A DNA stretch of 24,796 nucleotides, from positions 1 to 24,796 of the forward strand of contig NZ_FNBX01000024.1 of assembly GCF_900102485.1 (NCBI RefSeq). Reading direction: 5' to 3'. How positions within the stretch are numbered: the first letter of the stretch is position 1; every line of letters begins with the position of its first letter. The position numbers and the translations under genes are program-made. The notes below the pieces were generated by a model. That model worked only from the letters and a program-made list of their open reading frames with translations, was not told the DNA's origin and made no database searches. Shown here one piece after another: positions 1-7,169 of this stretch. Origin of the DNA: Desulfovibrio legallii (lineage in GTDB: Bacteria; Desulfobacterota; Desulfovibrionia; Desulfovibrionales; Desulfovibrionaceae).

Positions 1-288
1 AAGTACCTGAGCACGGGATGGGCCAGACGTTTTGTGAAGCGATGGCTGGTCTGGGTGAACAGGTCAGATCTTGCCCCAATGCGCAAAGTGGGCGGACTGA
101 TTCAGAGACATCTTGAGAACATCCTGACCTTCTGCCGCCACAGGATCACCAACGGCGTGGCCGAGGGCCTCAACAGCAAGATCATGGCCATCAAGAGGAA
201 GGCTTGCGGTTATAGGAACCGGGAGCATTTCAAGACAGCCATCTACTTCTTCTGTGGCGGTCTAAACCTCTACCCGGCCAGTTCCTGA
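1..288 (+). CDS. ISL3-family transposase, C-terminal part (5' end outside window)
   Basis: The reading frame is open from the first base and ends at TGA 286-288, giving about 95 residues of the C-terminus of a DDE transposase. The segment around NGVAEGLNSKIMAIKRKA followed by YRNREHFKTAIYF is the hallmark end of ISL3 (IS204/IS1001/IS1165) transposases. It carries the last catalytic glutamate (in the AEGLNSK segment) and the basic helix after it. The protein would cut and rejoin the ends of the insertion sequence. An IS end lies immediately downstream, so this is the right-hand end of an element whose remainder lies to the left. Family assignment is confident; whether the element is intact cannot be judged here. 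Confidence 0.88.
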   Translation, partial: KYLSTGWARRFVKRWLVWVNRSDLAPMRKVGGLIQRHLENILTFCRHRITNGVAEGLNSKIMAIKRKACGYRNREHFKTAIYFFCGGLNLYPASS

Positions 289-290
289 CA

Positions 291-320
291 GGGGTTACCC
301 ACGGAAAACCCGGAAGAACC
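291..320. repeat. Putative right terminal inverted repeat of the ISL3-type element
   Basis: Directly after the transposase stop comes a sequence whose reverse complement begins GGTTCTTCC and contains GGGTTTTCCGTGGGTAACCC. ISL3-family ends typically begin with GG and a TCTTC-like core, so this is likely the right inverted repeat. The left copy lies outside the window and the exact outer base is inferred. A target duplication of about 8 bases would begin near 321. Confidence 0.6.
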
Positions 321-821
321 GCCAAACGTTATGCCGAAATCCGTACAGGCATCACAGAATTAGGCAAGATAACAAATAATTCTCAGGTGTTGCTCGCGCA
401 GCGCGATGCCGAATTCCACACGGTTCTCCTGACAGAGGCTATGCAGCAAAACACCTCCCTGCAGCCTTTGCCTACAGTGGAAGAACGCCGCAGCCAACGC
501 CAGGCGCAGCAAAACAAACCCGCCGCCAAAACGCGCAAACGGCAAAAGCGCAGCAAATCAGCCGCCCCCGAAGCCAGCGCCTCGCTGGCCATGGCCAACC
601 TGAAAAACGAAATCCAGGCCCTGGAAGCACAGGCCTACAGCGATCAGCAAAAATACCAGGAAGCGCAGAAAACCCCGTCCGCGGCAGCGCCCGCTCCAAC
701 AACACACGCAACGGCAACGCCTCCGGCAGAGCCCGCCGCGGCCGCGCCAGCGCAGACCGTATCCATAAATCATGTTGTAGAAACGTATAATGCCTATCCT
801 GACAAAGTGTTGCAGATGTAA
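321..821 (+). pseudogene. 3' fragment of an unidentified gene cut by the ISL3-type insertion
   Basis: A frame is open from the IS end through to TAA 819-821 with no strong start of its own; the first usable start is GTG 387. The N-terminal part (AKRYAEIRTGITELGKITNN then LLAQRDAEFHTVLL) is well-formed and helical. The rest is basic and then Ala/Pro-rich low complexity (PSAAAPAPTTHATATPPAEP). The open frame running right up to the IS boundary suggests the element inserted into a longer gene. The helical Gln-rich style with a disordered tail recalls minor components of conjugative type IV secretion systems, but no family is recognised and this is only a guess. It could instead be a short expressed protein from 387. 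Confidence 0.45.
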
Positions 822-912
822 TCTGTGGAAATACAACGCAAACGCACGCTTGAAATCATGAGCGACGCTGCGGCTAAGTCCGGGATAGACATGGTATAGC
901 TGCAAATTGCTG

Positions 913-942
913 TTGCATATTGTTTTAGCCAACAGATAAAAA
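913..942 (+). promoter_or_regulatory. Candidate sigma-70 promoter for the lipoprotein pair
   Basis: TTGCAT at 913-918 and TAAAAA at 937-942 are separated by 18 bases in an AT-rich stretch 27 bases before the first lipoprotein start. The match is moderate and judged by eye. Confidence 0.35.
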
Positions 943-968
943 TAATTTTCAAAAAATATGGTGCCGCA

Positions 969-1523
969 ATGTCGATAAAAAAAATCATTATCGCACTCTT
1001 TATCGCACTATTTGTAACAGGATGCGCTAGCCCAAGGAAAACTGTCATTATGGACAAACACGCCAAGGAAAAGGTTGTGCAGCCCGTGGCGTTTTATGTT
1101 CTGGTGGTCGGGAATACGCGCTATACAGATGATGATGAAACAATAGAAGTGGGGAAAATATTTCAGGAAAAAGCCTCAGAAAGGCTGCAAAAACTCGGCG
1201 TTCTTGCCGCAGAAAACGATGGCAAGAACCACTATGTCATCCACGTTAACATCATCAGCTATCGACCTGGAAACGCCGCCGGAAGATATTTTGCCGGACA
1301 ATTCACTAATTCCTTTGACTCCTCCATAATTATACATGCGCATATGTGTGAAGCCATACAGGGAAATAACGGCATTGAAGCTGGGAACAGCCTTGCCCGT
1401 ATCCCCACAAACAAAGATTTGCACGAAGGCCTGTTCGGCGGCATAGGCGGATGGGAATCCGTCATCGTCGACGCAGCCTGGGATCTCATTAACACCGTAG
1501 AAGAGATTTTTTTGGATGATTAA
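969..1523 (+). CDS. Small lipoprotein, possibly DUF4410-like
   Basis: The 184-residue product starts MSIKKIIIALFIALFVTGC: a lysine-rich n-region, a hydrophobic core and a lipobox (VTGC) with the lipidated Cys at residue 19. It is therefore an envelope lipoprotein. The mature part has an alpha/beta look. A tract rich in conserved-looking Gly and Arg (SYRPGNAAGRYFAGQF) resembles the Gly-rich segment of DUF4410-type lipoproteins, but the match is weak. Base composition is much lower in GC than the metE and liv genes. The next lipoprotein begins only 9 bases after the stop, so the two are probably one transcript. Function unknown. Confidence 0.75.
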   Translation: MSIKKIIIALFIALFVTGCASPRKTVIMDKHAKEKVVQPVAFYVLVVGNTRYTDDDETIEVGKIFQEKASERLQKLGVLAAENDGKNHYVIHVNIISYRPGNAAGRYFAGQFTNSFDSSIIIHAHMCEAIQGNNGIEAGNSLARIPTNKDLHEGLFGGIGGWESVIVDAAWDLINTVEEIFLDD

Positions 1524-1532
1524 GAGGGGAAA

Positions 1533-2177
1533 ATGAAAAAAATTATAGCAATAGGCATCATGCTGGTTCTTTCAGGATGCATGATTGGCCCTAGAAACAA
1601 GTCCGAAACCATAGGCAAAGAAACGCAGCAAAGCCTCAGTCAGTTTGCAGTGCCAGGGAGAACAACAAACATTGATATCCTGAAAAAATTTAAAAAGCCG
1701 ACCGGAAAACTCGTGCGCGACGATGCAAAATTCTCCTATATATATTCATACTGGAATACTAATACAAAAAGTTTTGGATTTTTTTCAGGCGTTGCCCAAG
1801 TGGAGCTCGAACAGAAGACTGCCAGCTTTATTTTTGACAAAAATGGAACCTTGGAAAAATTTATCTATACTGAAGGGTTTCCATACGCACACTTTACACC
1901 GACACCGGTAACACAAACTAAGAACCCCAGCTTTGAAAAAATACTTTATGAGTATTCAAAGCTAAAAATTGGCGATCACTCAAAAAAAATTTATAAAAAA
2001 CTTGGCAATCCTTTATATAAGACACGACTCGACAATAAAACGACGACATTATCGTATAATGATACGTCATTCTCGTGTGGAATTTGCATAGATATTTCCG
2101 ACGATGTAATGATTTATAAATATTTTTATTGCTCAGCTGAATTAAATGACCAGGAGAAAGCCGTCTTACAACAATAA
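1533..2177 (+). CDS. Lipoprotein with two BamE/SmpA-like modules (hypothetical)
   Basis: The 214-residue product has a type II signal peptide with lipobox LSGC (Cys 16). A clear ribosome site GAGGGG precedes ATG 1533. The mature protein seems to contain a module twice. Around residues 39-110, PGRTTNIDILKKFKKPTGK leads into a strand-rich part ending FIFDKNGTLEKF. Around residues 145-185, LKIGDHSKKIYKKLGNP leads into TTTLSYNDTSF. The pattern of a short helix, G-x-P turn and beta strands is that of BamE/SmpA-like lipoprotein domains; this is a pattern judgement, not a proven homology. The gene is AT-rich compared with its right-hand neighbours and uses codons such as ATA and AAA freely, consistent with horizontal acquisition along with the IS-bounded segment. 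Confidence 0.72.
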   Translation: MKKIIAIGIMLVLSGCMIGPRNKSETIGKETQQSLSQFAVPGRTTNIDILKKFKKPTGKLVRDDAKFSYIYSYWNTNTKSFGFFSGVAQVELEQKTASFIFDKNGTLEKFIYTEGFPYAHFTPTPVTQTKNPSFEKILYEYSKLKIGDHSKKIYKKLGNPLYKTRLDNKTTTLSYNDTSFSCGICIDISDDVMIYKYFYCSAELNDQEKAVLQQ

Positions 2178-2321
2178 ATATTCCCTTCACCATTGCCGCC
2201 TGCAGGGCTTTGAAAGGCCAGGCCGCGCTTGGCGGCGGCAGAGGCAACGCAAAACGCGGTACGCCTTTTCCGCAGGGCGCGCAGCCAGGACTGTAGGCCC
2301 CGCTCTTGCTGCGGGCCCGGC

Positions 2322-2350
2322 TTGACAGCTGCGCGGCCTGCATATATCAA
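2322..2350 (+). promoter_or_regulatory. Sigma-70 promoter driving the cobalamin riboswitch and metE
   Basis: A perfect TTGACA (2322-2327) and TATCAA (2345-2350) are separated by 17 bases. Initiation would be expected near 2357, just before the riboswitch core, which fits the arrangement. Confidence 0.65.
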
Positions 2351-2354
2351 TGTA

Positions 2355-2560
2355 TCCGGATATTGTGATAAGAAACGGAAAACGGTGCAAATCCGTTGCG
2401 GGCGCGCCACTGTAACCGGCGTTACCCGCGCCGCGCCACGGCCGCTCAGCGGCGGGAAGGCGCGTCGCCGCCGCGTGCGGGCCCCTTTTACAGGCAGGCC
2501 CGCCGCTGCGCGGGGCATGCCGCACGCATGCCCTGGGGGCCGGAAGCCAGGAGACGCCTT
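2355..2560 (+). promoter_or_regulatory. Cobalamin (B12) riboswitch
   Basis: The core signatures of the adenosylcobalamin-class aptamer are present in order. ACGGTGCAAATCCG lies at about 2381-2395, GCGCCACTGTAACCGG at about 2403-2418, and the B12 box (AAGCCAGGAGACGCC) at 2544-2558. Between them is a long GC-rich variable arm (about 2420-2530). Its placement directly upstream of metE is the classic logic: when B12 is plentiful the B12-dependent MetH is used, and the B12-independent enzyme is shut off. The 5' boundary is approximate. Confidence 0.93.
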
Positions 2561-2569
2561 GTCACAACT

Positions 2570-2598
2570 GCCGCCGGGGCTTGTCGCGCTCCGGCGGC
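2570..2598 (+). promoter_or_regulatory. Expression-platform hairpin after the B12 box
   Basis: An 11-bp stem (GCCGCCGGGGC with GCTCCGGCGGC, one G-U pair) has a 7-base loop and starts 12 bases after the B12 box. It is a candidate switch helix. No U-tract follows, so simple intrinsic termination is not evident here. Confidence 0.5.
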
Positions 2599-2635
2599 GC
2601 GGCAGCACTGTCTCGCGTACAGGCACGAGCCCCCG

Positions 2636-2658
2636 CCCGCGAAAAGGGTTTTCGCGGG
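2636..2658 (+). promoter_or_regulatory. Leader hairpin between riboswitch and metE
   Basis: A perfect 10-bp stem, CCCGCGAAAA with TTTTCGCGGG, has a 3-base loop. The 3' arm contains the only T-run in the leader, so the structure could act as a weak terminator or a pausing site. Its role is inferred. Confidence 0.45.
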
Positions 2659-2688
2659 TCTGCGTGACGTGGACTGCCTTTCACCCGT

Positions 2689-2712
2689 TGCGGGCGCTTC
2701 TTTGCGCCCGCA
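2689..2712 (+). promoter_or_regulatory. Hairpin immediately upstream of the metE ribosome site
   Basis: A 9-bp stem, TGCGGGCGC with GCGCCCGCA, has a 6-base loop (TTCTTT). It ends about 10 bases before the GAAAGGA ribosome site of metE. It may set ribosome access or act as the final part of the riboswitch output. Confidence 0.45.
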
Positions 2713-2733
2713 GCAAGCCTGAAAGGATCTTCC

Positions 2734-5004
2734 ATGCAAACCCACATTCTTGGCTTTCCCTCCATCGGCAAGGGGCGCGAACTGAAGCGCGCCCTGGAAG
2801 CCTTCTGGCGCGGCGAAACGGACGTCAGCTCCCTGCACGCCGTGCGCGAAGCGTTGGAGGCCCGCCACTGGGCCATCCAGCAGACCGCCGGGCTGGACAT
2901 GGTCGTCTGCGGTGATTTTTCTTTTTATGACCGCATGCTGGACGCCACACTCATGCTGGGTGCGCTGCCCGCCCGCTTTGCCCCCTGCGCGGAGGATACG
3001 CCGGCGGCGCGGTATTTTGCCCTGGCGCGCGGCCATGTCGGCCGCAACATTCCGCCCCTGGAAATGACCAAGTGGTTTGACACCAACTACCACTACCTGA
3101 CGCCGGAGCTGGAGGCCGACACCCCCTGGACGCCCGGCGCGCACCCTGTGCTGGAGGCCGTGCGCCGCGCCAGCGCCCAGGGCTTCCGCCCCAAGGCGGC
3201 CCTTATCGGTCCCTTTACCTGGCTGGCCCTGGCCAAGGCCCGGCAGGGCACGGACCCCTGGCCCCTGCTGGAGCGCGTCCTGCCTGCCTATACGGCGCTT
3301 CTGGCGCAGCTCGCCCCGCTCTGCCCGCTGATCCAGGTGGAGGAGCCCGTCCTTTGTACGGAGCTTTTGCCCGACCGCGCCGCCGCGCTTTTTACGGAGG
3401 CCTACGCCCACCTCAACGCCGCCGCGCCGGGAAAAATTATGCTGACCACCTACTTCGGGCCCCTCACGCGCCATCTGCCCCTGGCCCTGGGCAGCGGCTG
3501 CGCCGCCCTGCACCTGGACCTGACCCGCGGCCCCGGCCAGCTGGAGCCCGTGCTGGCCGGCCTGCCGGAAGGCATGGCCCTCTCCCTGGGGCTGGTGGAC
3601 GGCCGAAACATCTGGAAGACCGACTACGCCCGCGCCCGCGCGCCGCTGGAACGGGCCGTAAGCGCCCTGGGGCCGGAGCGCGTGCTGCTGGGCAGCTCCT
3701 GCTCCCTGCTGCACTGCCCTGTAGACGCGGCGGACGAAACGGATCTGCCCCCGCAGGTGCGCGACCGCCTGGCCTTCGCCGTGCAGAAGTGCGCGGAGCT
3801 TGCGGACCTCAAAGCCGTGGCCCTGGGATCCGGTGCGGACCTGCTGGCAGCCAACGCCGCCGTGCTGCAAAAGGCCCGCGCGCACCCCGAAGCCGTGGTC
3901 CCCGCCGTGCGGAAGCGGGCGGCCGCCGTAACGCCGGACATGCTGCGGCGGACCGCGCCCGCGGCGGCGCGGCGGGCAGCGCAGGACGCCTGGCTCAAAC
4001 TGCCGCTGCTGCCCGCCACCACCATCGGCTCCTTTCCGCAGACCGCGTCCATCCGCCAGACCCGCCGGGCCTGGAAAAACGGCGACCTGAGCCGGGAGGC
4101 TTACGAGGCCGCCATCCGCGCGGAAATTACCTACTGCGTGCAGCGGCAGGAGGCGCTGGGCCTGGACGTGCTGGTGCACGGCGAAGCCGAACGCAATGAT
4201 ATGGTGGAGTATTTCGGCCAGCAGCTGGGCGGCTTCTGCTTTACCCGCAACGGCTGGGTGCAGAGCTACGGCAGCCGCTGCGTCAAGCCGCCGGTCATCT
4301 ACGGCGACGTGTACCGCAAGGCCCCCATGACCGTGGGCTGGTCCGTCTACGCCCAATCGCTGACCAGCAAGCCCATGAAGGGCATGCTCACCGGCCCCGT
4401 GACCATCCTCTGCTGGAGCTTTGTACGCGACGACCTCCCCCGCGAGCAGGTCTGCCGCCAGATAGCCCTGGCCCTGCGCGACGAAACGGCCGACCTGGAA
4501 GCCGCGGGCATCCGGATCATTCAGATCGACGAGGCCGCCCTGCGCGAGGGCATGCCCGGCAGCAGCGCGGAGGCCGCCGCCTACCTGCAGTGGGCCGTGG
4601 ACGCCTTCCTGCTGACCTCCGCCGTGGCGGCCCCCGGCACGCAGATCCACAGCCACATGTGCTACAGCGAGTTCAACGCTATTTTGCCCGCCATCGCGCG
4701 CATGGATGCGGACGTCATCAGCATCGAATCCAGCCGCAGCGGCATGGAGCTGCTGGACGCCTTTGCCCGCTATGACTACCGCAACCAGGTGGGCCCCGGC
4801 GTATACGACATCCACAGCCCGCGCGTGCCGGATACGGAGGAGATCGCCGGCCTGCTGCGCCGCGCCCTGCGCCATATCCCCAAGGAACGGCTCTGGGTCA
4901 ACCCGGATTGCGGCCTCAAGACCCGGCACTGGGAAGAGGCCTGGCCCGCCCTGCAGCACATGGTGGCCGCCGCCCGGCAGGTGCGGGCAGAGCTGGGGGC
5001 CTGA
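2734..5004 (+). CDS. metE: Cobalamin-independent methionine synthase
   Basis: MetE catalyses transfer of the methyl group from 5-methyltetrahydropteroyl-tri-L-glutamate to homocysteine, the last step of methionine synthesis, without B12. It is cytosolic. The 756-residue length and residue numbering match the E. coli enzyme closely. The zinc ligands fall at His641 and Cys643 (HSHMC), Glu665 (SIESSRSG) and Cys726 (NPDCGLKT), and the catalytic His694 sits in VYDIHSPRVP. The N-terminal barrel begins MQTHILGFPSIGKGRELK and the C-terminal barrel begins near residue 425 (TTIGSFPQT). ATG 2734 follows GAAAGGA at good spacing. The gene stands alone behind a B12 riboswitch, so it should be repressed when cobalamin is abundant. 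Base composition is strongly GC-rich, unlike the lipoprotein genes to the left. Confidence 0.97.
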   Translation: MQTHILGFPSIGKGRELKRALEAFWRGETDVSSLHAVREALEARHWAIQQTAGLDMVVCGDFSFYDRMLDATLMLGALPARFAPCAEDTPAARYFALARGHVGRNIPPLEMTKWFDTNYHYLTPELEADTPWTPGAHPVLEAVRRASAQGFRPKAALIGPFTWLALAKARQGTDPWPLLERVLPAYTALLAQLAPLCPLIQVEEPVLCTELLPDRAAALFTEAYAHLNAAAPGKIMLTTYFGPLTRHLPLALGSGCAALHLDLTRGPGQLEPVLAGLPEGMALSLGLVDGRNIWKTDYARARAPLERAVSALGPERVLLGSSCSLLHCPVDAADETDLPPQVRDRLAFAVQKCAELADLKAVALGSGADLLAANAAVLQKARAHPEAVVPAVRKRAAAVTPDMLRRTAPAAARRAAQDAWLKLPLLPATTIGSFPQTASIRQTRRAWKNGDLSREAYEAAIRAEITYCVQRQEALGLDVLVHGEAERNDMVEYFGQQLGGFCFTRNGWVQSYGSRCVKPPVIYGDVYRKAPMTVGWSVYAQSLTSKPMKGMLTGPVTILCWSFVRDDLPREQVCRQIALALRDETADLEAAGIRIIQIDEAALREGMPGSSAEAAAYLQWAVDAFLLTSAVAAPGTQIHSHMCYSEFNAILPAIARMDADVISIESSRSGMELLDAFARYDYRNQVGPGVYDIHSPRVPDTEEIAGLLRRALRHIPKERLWVNPDCGLKTRHWEEAWPALQHMVAAARQVRAELGA

Positions 5005-5097
5005 GCAAGAGGCGCCCAAAGCCGCGCGGAACGGCCCCACAATGGGCAGCCGAACGCGCGGCCGACGCGGCCCCGGCCTCGCCGGGAAAAATCCACA

Positions 5098-5141
5098 GCG
5101 CGCCGGGCGGCAGCGGCCCAGAGCCCTTGCCCCCGGCGCGC
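5098..5141. terminator. GC hairpin downstream of metE, possible 3' end
   Basis: A 10-bp inverted repeat, GCGCGCCGGG (5098-5107) with CCCGGCGCGC (5132-5141), has a 24-base loop. It is followed after about 20 bases by an AT-rich stretch. It lacks an immediate U-tract, so it may stabilise the message end rather than terminate by itself. Confidence 0.3.
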
Positions 5142-5435
5142 CCGGCGAAGAAAGTTACCATTTAGTAATAAATATTTTATTATATAATATGCATAGATAT
5201 AATAAACTTCCTGAAAAAATACCTCTGGCAGCGCACAGGGCTTTGTAAAAATCAACGTTTTTGTAGCTTATGTGGCAACCGGCTATACGCAAGGCCCCCC
5301 TGACCGAACCCCCTGAACGGAAAACGCGCCCCCCACGAAGCGGCCAACGGCCGGAGGCCGCTTCCCCAAGACAGGCGACCCAACGGCCCGGCAGAAGCCG
5401 CGCGCCAAGGCCTCTTGCTGTCGGACCGGGCCCTG

Positions 5436-5463
5436 CCGCAACAAAACGTCCGCAACAAAACGT
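5436..5463. repeat. Perfect 14-bp tandem duplication
   Basis: CCGCAACAAAACGT occurs twice head to tail in non-coding DNA upstream of livK. Two copies only; probably a slippage product. Confidence 0.85.
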
Positions 5464-5888
5464 CCGCCCCTCCCAGCGCCGTTGCGCCGCCACAGCCCCC
5501 CCCAGGCGCACGCCAGGACAAGACCGCAAAGTCCTGAACCGCCTCCCCGCCGGACGGACACAATTTTTTTTGCCTGCCGCCCCTTCCCGCCCAGCGCCGT
5601 TCCCGCCCCGATCCATGCGGCCGCGCCCCCCTGGCAAGCCCTGAAAAAATTGACTTGCGTTGCGCTTTATGACAAAAGAAAAAGACACTTGATTACGGTA
5701 TATTTTCCACCTTCCGGTAGACTTTCAGGAGGACAAAGTTACCAAAGCGTGCTTTTCGGCAAGGGCTAACAGGCAGTTTCTTGAGCTTTTCCCCGTGGTT
5801 ATTGATTCGGAATGCTTTTTGCTTTAGGCTGCCTTGTGGTAGGGAATATTGTTATACCGTGTCCGTCAAAAACACTCGGGAGGCCTTC

Positions 5889-7058
5889 ATGAAGTTGTTG
5901 CAAGTTGCCACTGCCTGCGCCCTGTCCCTGTTTGTGGGGCATGCGGCCATAGCCGCGGAAGCGCCGATCAAAATCGGCTTTCCCATCCCCCTCACCGGCG
6001 AGATCCCCAAGGTGGGCGAGGGCTCCAAATACGCGGCCGAAATGCTGAAGGAAGAAATCAACGCCAAGGGCGGCCTGCAGGTGGGCGACAAGAAGTACCC
6101 CCTGGAATTTATTTACGAAGACAATGAATCCAAGCCCGAATCGGCCGTCAACGTCACCCTGAAGCTCATTGAGCGCGACAAGGTGCTGGCCATTGTGGGC
6201 CCGCAGTCTTCCCGCCAGGCCGTGCCCGCCGGCGGCGTGGCCAACGATGAGGAAGTGCCCCTGATCACCCCCTGGTCCACCAACCCGGACGCCACCAAGG
6301 ACCGCCCCTGGGTCTTCCGCGGGGCCTTCCTGGATCCCTTCCAGGCGCCTGTGGCCGTGGACTTCACCACCAAGACCTTCAAGGCTAAAAAGGCCGCCGT
6401 GGTCTTTGAGGTCTCCAACGACTACTCCAAGGGCCTGGCCGACAACTTCAAGGAAGCCTTTGAGAAAGTGCACGGCAAGGGCTCCGTGGTAGCCATGGAA
6501 TCTCACGGCCCCAAGGACCAGGATTTCTCCGCCCAACTCACCAAGATCATCGCGGCCAAGCCCGACTTCATCTTTGTGCCTGAAAACTACAGCTTTGCGG
6601 CCCTGATCGTGCCCCAGGCCCGCGACCTGGGCTACAAGGGCCCCTTCATGGGCTCCGACGCCTGGGGTTCGGCCGAGCTCTTCAACCTCTGCGGCAAAGA
6701 CTGCGTGGGCCAGTATTTCTCCACCCACTACACCGCCGAGGGCGCTACGGGCAAGACCAAGGAATTCATCGACAAATATCAGGCCAAATACGGCTATGTG
6801 CCGGACGACGTGGCCGCCCTCACCTGGGACTCCATCAATATCGTGCTGAACGCCATCCAGCAGGCCGGCAAAATCGACCCGGATCTGAAAAAAGAACGCA
6901 AGATCATCCGCGACAACATGGCCAACATGGCCAAATTTGACGGCATTACGGGCAGCATGAAGTTTGACGCCAACCGTGATCCCATCAAGTGTGCGGTTAT
7001 CGTGCGCGTGACGGACAAAGGCACCTTTGCCTTTGTGGAATCGGTCTGCCCCAAATAA
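5889..7058 (+). CDS. livK: Branched-chain amino acid ABC transporter, periplasmic binding protein
   Basis: This 389-residue type I periplasmic binding protein delivers Leu/Ile/Val-type substrates to the LivHMGF transporter. The frame is open further upstream, but ATG 5889 is preferred: it follows CGGGAGG at good spacing and gives a clean Sec signal peptide (MKLLQVATACALSLFVGHAAIAA, cleavage about residue 22-23). The mature N-terminus IKIGFPIPLTGEIPKVG is typical of the LivJ/LivK family, as are IVGPQSSRQAVPAG (ligand-side Ser cluster) and VFEVSNDYSKGLADNF. It is first in a five-gene operon and is separated from livH by 111 bases containing a strong hairpin, an arrangement expected to give the binding protein more product than the membrane genes. 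Exact substrate range cannot be read from sequence. Confidence 0.94.
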   Translation: MKLLQVATACALSLFVGHAAIAAEAPIKIGFPIPLTGEIPKVGEGSKYAAEMLKEEINAKGGLQVGDKKYPLEFIYEDNESKPESAVNVTLKLIERDKVLAIVGPQSSRQAVPAGGVANDEEVPLITPWSTNPDATKDRPWVFRGAFLDPFQAPVAVDFTTKTFKAKKAAVVFEVSNDYSKGLADNFKEAFEKVHGKGSVVAMESHGPKDQDFSAQLTKIIAAKPDFIFVPENYSFAALIVPQARDLGYKGPFMGSDAWGSAELFNLCGKDCVGQYFSTHYTAEGATGKTKEFIDKYQAKYGYVPDDVAALTWDSINIVLNAIQQAGKIDPDLKKERKIIRDNMANMAKFDGITGSMKFDANRDPIKCAVIVRVTDKGTFAFVESVCPK

Positions 7059-7076
7059 CCCTTACGCCTGCACCTA

Positions 7077-7104
7077 AGCGCGGCCCGCCACGGCGGGCCG
7101 CGCT
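7077..7104 (+). promoter_or_regulatory. Intercistronic GC hairpin between livK and livH
   Basis: Inverted repeat AGCGCGGCCCGCC / GGCGGGCCGCGCT gives about 12 paired bases closed by a 4-base loop, starting 18 bases after the livK stop. No U-tract follows. The likely role is protection of the livK message from 3' decay or partial attenuation before livHMGF. Confidence 0.55.
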
Positions 7105-7169
7105 GCATTGCGCCAGTGCACGCCGCCCCGGCCGTGCCGCCCCCCAACCGTCAGTCCAGCGGGGAAGCC

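Larger units (their letters stand above)
5005..5888. other. Non-coding interval between metE and livK
   Basis: No convincing gene is seen on either strand. Frames open through 5270-5644 give only Pro/Arg/Ala-rich low-complexity protein without a ribosome site. The interval has a very AT-rich island at 5157-5250, which includes a TATAAT at 5183-5188 with no matching -35. A GC-rich block covers 5280-5640, and a mixed stretch at 5640-5888 probably holds the livK promoter and a long leader. A strong AGGAGG at 5729-5734 is not followed by a start at usable distance. Confidence 0.6.

Noticed and set aside
2229..2915. Plus-strand open frame through the riboswitch into metE
   Set aside because: Arg/Pro/Ala-rich translation of structured GC-rich leader DNA; it overlaps both the riboswitch and the metE start.
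2488..5040. 850-codon open frame on the minus strand across metE
   Set aside because: It mirrors metE codon structure in GC-rich DNA, gives low-complexity Gly/Ala/Arg/Gln-rich protein and has no family features; the plus-strand metE is certain.
5183..5188. Perfect TATAAT in the AT-rich island after metE
   Set aside because: No acceptable -35 at 16-18 bases and no gene close downstream; likely chance in AT-rich DNA.
5270..5644. 124-codon plus-strand frame upstream of livK
   Set aside because: Pro/Arg-rich low complexity, no ribosome site, overlaps open frames on the other strand; typical of random high-GC sequence.
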